This document shows positions 58,922-64,000 of a stretch of DNA of 64,000 nt, in pieces. Under the pieces are notes generated by a model. The model worked only from the letters and a program-made list of their open reading frames with translations. It ran no database searches and was not told where the DNA came from. Both the position numbers and the translations under genes were made by a program. This stretch comes from Megamerina dolium (Eukaryota; Arthropoda; Insecta; Diptera; Megamerinidae). The stretch spans positions 39,741,640-39,805,639 of the forward strand of contig OY978526.1 in NCBI GenBank assembly GCA_963854835.1, in the 5' to 3' direction. The number at the start of each line of letters is the position of its first letter. Position 1 is the stretch's first letter.

Positions 58922-61477
58922 GCTATGCAGAGGTGGTGCATTGATAATCTGTACGTTAAAATTATTAAACAAGAGTGACTTTATAGTCTCAGAATTAAGA
59001 GAGGGCTCATTGTCGCAATATATCGCTTTGGTGCGATGATAAAAATTCATAAGCTGCAGAATCGGCATTTCCACATCCACCATAGTTCTCGATGCGATAG
59101 GCTGAACAATTGCGAATTTAGAGAACTTGTCCACACATGTTAAGAAATATTTTTTGTCTGTTGAAAAAATATCTATATGCAGCATTTCTCCGACATATGA
59201 AGGAATGGGTGTTTTACCTACAGTCTGTTTTTGTGGATGCCGATCGTATTTAGCTCTCTGGCAGATTTTGCAATTTGCGACAACTTCATTTGCCAACCGT
59301 GTCATCTTCGGAAAAAAATAATCCTCTAATATATGAGCCCTGTTATGTTCAGTTACAACAATTTCCCTTTGTTCGTTTTTATTGGTAACGTCTGTTTTTT
59401 TTGCATAGCGGAATGTTGTTGTGGGGAACGTTTGGACTAATTCGTGTTGGATAAGTGCCAAGATTGACATTTCGCAATGAATTGCGTTAACTACGTCTTT
59501 TTTTACAAGATCACATATTGTTTCTATTAGGGTTTTTTTATCAGAAAAGGAAACAAAGTGCCTGGTTTTATTTCCGAACATAATGAAAGTCTGGAATGTT
59601 GACGGCACTGTGCCATACTCAATGATAATTTGATTGCGAAAGCAATTTACCGGTTTATCAGTAGATTCAATTGTGTACGTGAGTGAGGCTTCACTGTGGA
59701 TTGTAGCCATGTCTGAACTGCATTCCTCTTCCAAACAATGGATATTTTGTCGCGACAACGCATCAGCAACATGGTTCTCTTTACCAGGTTTATAAAAAAT
59801 TTTGGCGTTGTGCTCATCGATAAAGGCTCTCCAACGCTTTATCTTAGCGTTTGGGTTTCGGTCTGAAACCGCAAACGTAAGTGGCTGATGGTTTTAAATC
59901 CTTCGTCCCATACAGATAATTTCGAAGGCATTTTAAAGCCCAGACTATAGCGAGCAGTTCGCGCTCGTTAGTTGCAAAATTTAGTTCTCTATCTTTGAGA
60001 GTTCTTGAGATGAAGGTTATAGGTCTCCCGTTTTGGGATAAAACCGCCCCAATGCCACAGGCAGACGCGTCGGTCGTTAGATCGAACGGTTTCCTGTAGT
60101 CCGGATAAAGTAACAAAACATCTTCAGAGACCAGGACCTCTTTAAGTTTATTAAAGGCCTGGTACTGTTGTTCGTCAAAGCTTACCGGAATCTTTTTTGA
60201 TTGTCCGGCGCTTACTTTGTCATTTTCGCCCTTTAGTATATCAGTCAATGGCCTTGCTATCGCAGCAAAATCTTTAATGAAACATCGATAATAGCTTGCT
60301 AGTCCCAAAAAAGATCTAACATTAAAAAGCGTAGTGGGTTGCTCATAGTTACGAATTGCTTCCACTTTACTAGGGCTTGTTGTGTTCCCCCCTCGAGACA
60401 CCACAAAACCCAAAAATTCGACTTTATCTTTGAAAAAATTGGATTTCTCGCGTGAAATCCTCATATTTGCTTCGTACAACCTATCTAAGACCCAGGCGAT
60501 GTGGTCGACATGAGCCTCCATACTTTCTGAAAAAATTATTACATCATCGACGTAAACATAACATGTTTTCCCTATTTGTTCCCTGAGAACGTCGTCTATG
60601 GCCCGCTGAAATATGCTGGGCGCATTTTTTAATCCGAAAGGTAACCTACAGAACTCGTATTTAGCGTTGCCCACAGAAAAGGCTGTTTTTTCTCGGTCCC
60701 GCTCCGCAAGCAAAATTTGGTGAAATCCTGACTTAAGGTCCAGTGTTGTAAAATATCTGGCTTTTCCCAGATTTGACAAAATAACATTTACGTTGGGAAT
60801 AGGATACCTGTCAGCCACTGTTCACATTCCCTTGTTCGTCAACGCCCTTCTTGTCTACCACCCAAACAGGATTGTTGTAAGGTGACCTAGATGGCCTGAT
60901 TATACCATCCTTGAGCATTTTGCGTATTTCAGGGTATGGGTAAAATTTTGAATATACCGGTTCCTCATTCTCTGTGCGAATGGTTGCGATAATATTGGTA
61001 TTAAAAGGTTGGGTTCCGCGAAAGCACCCGTCCTATCTTTCATCATTTTGCAAAATTTTCTTGATATGGCCTGAGGCACCTCAATGGCTTTTACGTTTGT
61101 AAAATTTACGTTTCTGCATTTTAGAAATTGCATATTTTCTGACCCAGAGCTAGTGTCTAGTTTTTTATTTTTAAAATCTAATGTTGCACTCACCTGTGTT
61201 AACAAGTCGAGTCCAATAATTCCGTCAAATGTGGAAAGACTATGTAGAATAAAGAAGGTGGCGTCAGTATTAAAAATTTTCAAAAGACACTTTTGTGTTA
61301 TGGTGTTAAAGCCATGAAGAGATTTTACCAGAAAAGGTTAGTCGACCTGTTTCGCATATTTTATTTCTTGTAGCGGCTTGATGAAATTCTTTGACGCCCC
61401 TGTGTCAATCAGGAATTTAACTGTTCTCCCTGCTATCACTCTTTCTATGTATGGAAGCAGGGAGTTGTTCCTAAAAA
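58922..61477 (-). pseudogene. pol: Errantivirus pol, right copy, truncated in integrase
   Basis: Repeats 54283-56838 at an offset of 4639 bp. It carries the same lesions: TAA at 61338-61340 in protease, frame changes near 61010 and 60820, and one near 59890 in RNase H. Open pieces: protease part 60900-61283, RT/RNase H 59844-60818 and integrase to 58922. The integrase stops at NAPPLHS, before the catalytic Glu, where it meets the junction filler. Confidence 0.9.
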
Positions 61478-62791
61478 ATTAATCTGATCACTTTCTGAGA
61501 GTTCATCCTCAATATCTACCACCTCATTGCCTGCCTCAGCTTGATAATCATAATTCTCTTGGCCTAGTGGTTCTTCGATTTGTAATAGGTGGTTGATTCT
61601 TTGTTGCTTCAGGCCCGTAAACCTTGCGGTACCGCTATTCGGTCTTTTAGCTGCCTGGTTTACGTTATTCTGTTGCTGCGTCGCCCACTGGTCGGCGCGA
61701 GTTTGTCCTTGTGCTTGGTCACTGCGATTAGCTAGAAACTGAGTTGGACGTCTAAAATATGACGTCGACGGATCGACTTCCATCGGCTCCGCTGGTTGTT
61801 TTTGTTGCTGAGCCGCATTAGCAGGCCCCTGTCTTTTGCTAAAATATGGGTTTTTTCTTTGTGGCAAGGCACTATTATCCCCCGCTTGGTATTTTTCCCT
61901 AGCCTGCTGTCTATGTTCACTTTTGTGAGCCTTATCTTCTAAGCTCCTGGCATAATTATTAGCAAAAGCGTAGCGCTCATGGTTGGCTTCGACCTCTTGG
62001 GCCAACGCAAGCGCCGAAGGGAGGTCTTTTGGTCGTGCAGCAAAGAGCACATCACTGAGTGATTTTTTTGTACCTGAAATGAATACGCGTAGAGCGTCAT
62101 TTCTGTATTTTTCATTTAAAGACGACGCCAGAGTGCCATCGTACGTCATTATAGTTTTATTTGTGAGGAGAGTTAATTTTTTCTCTACCTCATCGTAGTA
62201 TTGTAGAAGCGTCAGGATTCCCTGCCTAAGTGTGGACAGTTCTTGTTCCACAAGATAAATGGGACGCTTGTCAGCGTACGTGAAATCCAGCCTATTAATT
62301 ATGGCTTTGAAATTTAACGGCGTACCGAAAGAAGCTAACACCGTGTCGGCCGGACCCTTAACTTTGTTTCTTAATATTCCGAGTGCTTGATAATGTGCGG
62401 AGCTGCCCCCATAACTTTCGTAGACCTTGTATGCGGTATGTGCCGCTTTTCGCCATGAGACATATGTCTCATGTTTGCCGTCGAAATCCGGCAGTGACTT
62501 GACTATATCTAAGGTTTCCCTACATGGCACATCGTCCCTAATTTCTGCCTCTTCGTAAGCTTCTATTTCCGGCACACTGACAGCTAAATTGTTTACAATC
62601 TTGCTAATCTCTTCTAACTTTTTGTCGAAATTTCTTTCCTGTACCGTAAGCGCACTGCTTACAGCGGCCTCGACTATCGCTTTTAGCTGTTCTGCGTTAA
62701 TGTTCATTTTCGAGTCTTTTTCTAAATCAGAAACTCCCAATTTTTTAAAGTTTCCTAATAGAATCTCTATTTCTGTTTCACTATCACTCAT
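61445..62791 (-). CDS. gag: Errantivirus gag, right copy
   Basis: 448 codons from ATG 62791, identical in translation to the left copy. Same frameshift heptamer at 61472-61478. This copy lies directly downstream of the only complete 5' LTR, so it is the one most likely to be transcribed from it. Confidence 0.9.
   Translation of the reverse strand: MSDSETEIEILLGNFKKLGVSDLEKDSKMNINAEQLKAIVEAAVSSALTVQERNFDKKLEEISKIVNNLAVSVPEIEAYEEAEIRDDVPCRETLDIVKSLPDFDGKHETYVSWRKAAHTAYKVYESYGGSSAHYQALGILRNKVKGPADTVLASFGTPLNFKAIINRLDFTYADKRPIYLVEQELSTLRQGILTLLQYYDEVEKKLTLLTNKTIMTYDGTLASSLNEKYRNDALRVFISGTKKSLSDVLFAARPKDLPSALALAQEVEANHERYAFANNYARSLEDKAHKSEHRQQAREKYQAGDNSALPQRKNPYFSKRQGPANAAQQQKQPAEPMEVDPSTSYFRRPTQFLANRSDQAQGQTRADQWATQQQNNVNQAAKRPNSGTARFTGLKQQRINHLLQIEEPLGQENYDYQAEAGNEVVDIEDELSESDQINFLGTTPCFHT
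61472..61478 (-). promoter_or_regulatory. gag-pol -1 frameshift heptamer, right copy
   Basis: TTTTTTA in the same T TTT TTA register relative to gag as in the left copy. Confidence 0.75.
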
Positions 62792-63285
62792 GAAATTTAA
62801 CAAAGATTAGGATTCACTTCTTTTTTATTCTATTAACCAACAAAAGCGCAAAACTATGAAACTTTACAAAGATTAGGATTGAATTCTCTTTTATTCTATT
62901 AACTAACAAAAGCGCAAAACTATGAAATTTCACAAAGATTAGGATTCACTTCTTTTTTATTTTAACTAACAATAACGCAAAACTATTGAGCACTCTACTT
63001 ACATGTCAAATTTTTTCAACAACTTCACGCTGAGTGTTAGTGTTTCGTTGATGTTTTGTTGAATATTTATAATTTGTTGCAGCTCACTGCCGTTGTTGCT
63101 TTGCTGGATATTTATAATTTGTTGCGGCTTGCTGCCGTTGTTGTTTTTATAAACAAGATAAAATTAATTTATATTTAGGCAATTTTGTATGCCTTTAGTT
63201 AAAGTTTCTTTTATTTTAACAAAATAAAATTGCGCGATATTTCGACACTTTATTTTTATTTCGCGGATTTGCCCCACGGGGCGCC
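62792..63285 (-). promoter_or_regulatory. 5' leader with three 66-bp repeats, and PBS, right copy
   Basis: Same content as 58153-58646 at the 4639-bp offset: repeats from 62790, 62856 and 62922, and the PBS against the LTR at 63285/63286. Confidence 0.8.
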
Positions 63286-63378
63286 AGTAAAAGAAATGCG
63301 CAAGTTATTAAGTTGAGTGTCCAGCATACACTGTTTTATTAAACGAAAAATATTCTTAATCTAAGCCTAACTGCCTAA

Positions 63379-63577
63379 TGCTGCAACTAACCACCGACGT
63401 AAAAACGAACGTGTCAGCTGACACGACCTATCTTATGGGAATGTCGTGTTAACGAAAACTCACCACCGTATGACGGTGACGTAGACGTTGCTCGGAGCGG
63501 AGAAAATCAATGCAATTTTGTATGTTCTTACGTACGGACGGTACGTACGTACGCTACGTCGGTGGCTAGTTGCAGCA
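63379..63577. mobile_element. TIR unit 1 inside the LTR (199 bp)
   Basis: Begins TGCTGCAACTAACCACCG and ends with the inverted match (GGTGGCTAGTTGCAGCA); ~23-bp terminal repeats with one mismatch. Flanked by TAA at 63376-63378 and 63578-63580. The interior has a 16-bp palindrome CGTGTCAGCTGACACG and a CACCGTATGACGGTG hairpin. No coding capacity. A truncated copy of the same unit is in the internal LTR. Confidence 0.7.
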
Positions 63578-63580
63578 TAA

Positions 63581-63782
63581 TGCTGCAACTAGCCACCGAC
63601 GTAAAAACGTAGAACGTGTCAGCTGACACGACCTATCTTATGGGAATGTCGTGTTAACAAAAACTCACCACCGTATGACGGTGACGTAGACGTTGCTCGG
63701 AGCGGAGAAAATCAATGCAATTTTGTATGTTCTTACGTACGGGCGGTACGTACGTACGCTACGTCGGTGGCTAGTTGCAGCA
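63581..63782. mobile_element. TIR unit 2 inside the LTR (202 bp)
   Basis: Same unit, same orientation, immediately after unit 1 with one shared TAA (63578-63580) and a further TAA at 63783-63785. Terminal repeats are perfect over ~23 bp. It differs from unit 1 by a few substitutions and a 3-bp insertion (GTAGAACG versus GAACG). A 3-bp TAA duplication would fit a PIF/Harbinger-type transposon; the family is not established. Confidence 0.7.
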
Positions 63783-63973
63783 TAAGCCCTGTTCAACGGA
63801 AAACGCTGAGCTTGCGCCTCGTATATTGCTCAACGTTGGTGGTGTCTGGGATTTTGTTTATTCAATATCTTGATATCTTGCGCATGTCGCTGACTAGGCA
63901 AATGCAGTCACGTAGCCCACAATGTGCTCTCATATCGTTATAAATTACAGTGCGCACTCGTATCGTGATAACT

Positions 63974-64000
63974 TATATATATATATATATATATATATAT
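63974..64000. repeat. (TA)n microsatellite, right flank of the provirus
   Basis: TA dinucleotides continue to the window edge directly after the 5' LTR, matching the left flank. Confidence 0.92.

Larger units (their letters stand above)
63286..63973 (-). repeat. Outer 5' LTR, long form (688 bp)
   Basis: Starts on the minus strand AGTTATCACGATACG and ends TTCTTTTACT, next to the PBS; AGT...ACT ends are typical of the gypsy group. Two AATAAA signals are seen on the minus strand (about 63855 and 63337). Positions 63376-63785 are two tandem inverted-repeat units. It is followed on the + strand by the TA tract. Confidence 0.88.

Overview
This window is AT-rich animal DNA with long introns and many transposable elements. 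The only cellular gene I can support is the 3' part of a fly orthologue of held out wings (how), a STAR/KH RNA-binding protein. Its six last coding exons lie on the + strand at 6200-6333, 28190-28306, 34989-35129, 35642-35741, 36213-36515 and 42655-42758. They splice in phase into the last ~299 residues (KH domain, QUA2 and the nuclear HPYQR tail). The first ~100 residues (QUA1 region) must lie upstream. The how protein, a Jockey-clade LINE, a gypsy-group errantivirus and Tc1/mariner elements together point to a higher dipteran. A tephritid fruit fly is my best guess, but that is inference.

Layout. 1-6199: intron with satellite-like repeats and a SINE remnant. 6334-28189: a 21.9-kb intron holding a tRNA-derived SINE (8729-9093), a second SINE (13594-13951), a complete Jockey-type LINE with two open ORFs and an 11-bp target-site duplication (14750-19275), a degraded LINE tail (about 20200-20900, minus), a Tc1-type transposon with IR/DR ends and a broken transposase (22098-23748), a mariner fossil (24412-25021), a non-coding inverted-repeat element (25354-26113) and a truncated SINE (27608-27927). 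28307-34988: an intron with a further SINE (30929-31292), a 5'-truncated LINE (31339-32021) and a transposase fossil (about 34130-34707). 36516-42654: the last intron, with two more transposase fossils. 42759-50150: probable how 3' UTR and intergenic AT-rich DNA with SINE and repeat debris. 50160-51260: a decayed LINE fragment. 51758-52288: a ~150-bp tandem repeat ending in (TA)60.

52289-63973 is an errantivirus provirus on the minus strand, inserted in a (TA)n tract that continues to the window end. It has gag, a broken pol and an uninterrupted env. About 4.6 kb of it (part of integrase through gag into the 5' LTR) is present twice in tandem, with no difference I could see by eye. The join carries a perfect 18-bp palindrome. 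The outer 5' LTR contains two head-to-tail ~200-bp terminal-inverted-repeat units sharing TAA trinucleotides, absent from the 3' LTR. This nested structure is the most unusual thing in the window.

There is no bacterial-style operon logic. The mobile elements are independent insertions, mostly inside how introns. Points that could bear on how expression are a stop codon just past the exon 5 donor, a candidate alternative last exon at 46219, and an ACUAAC motif (the STAR-protein target) lying in a pyrimidine-poor 3' splice site.
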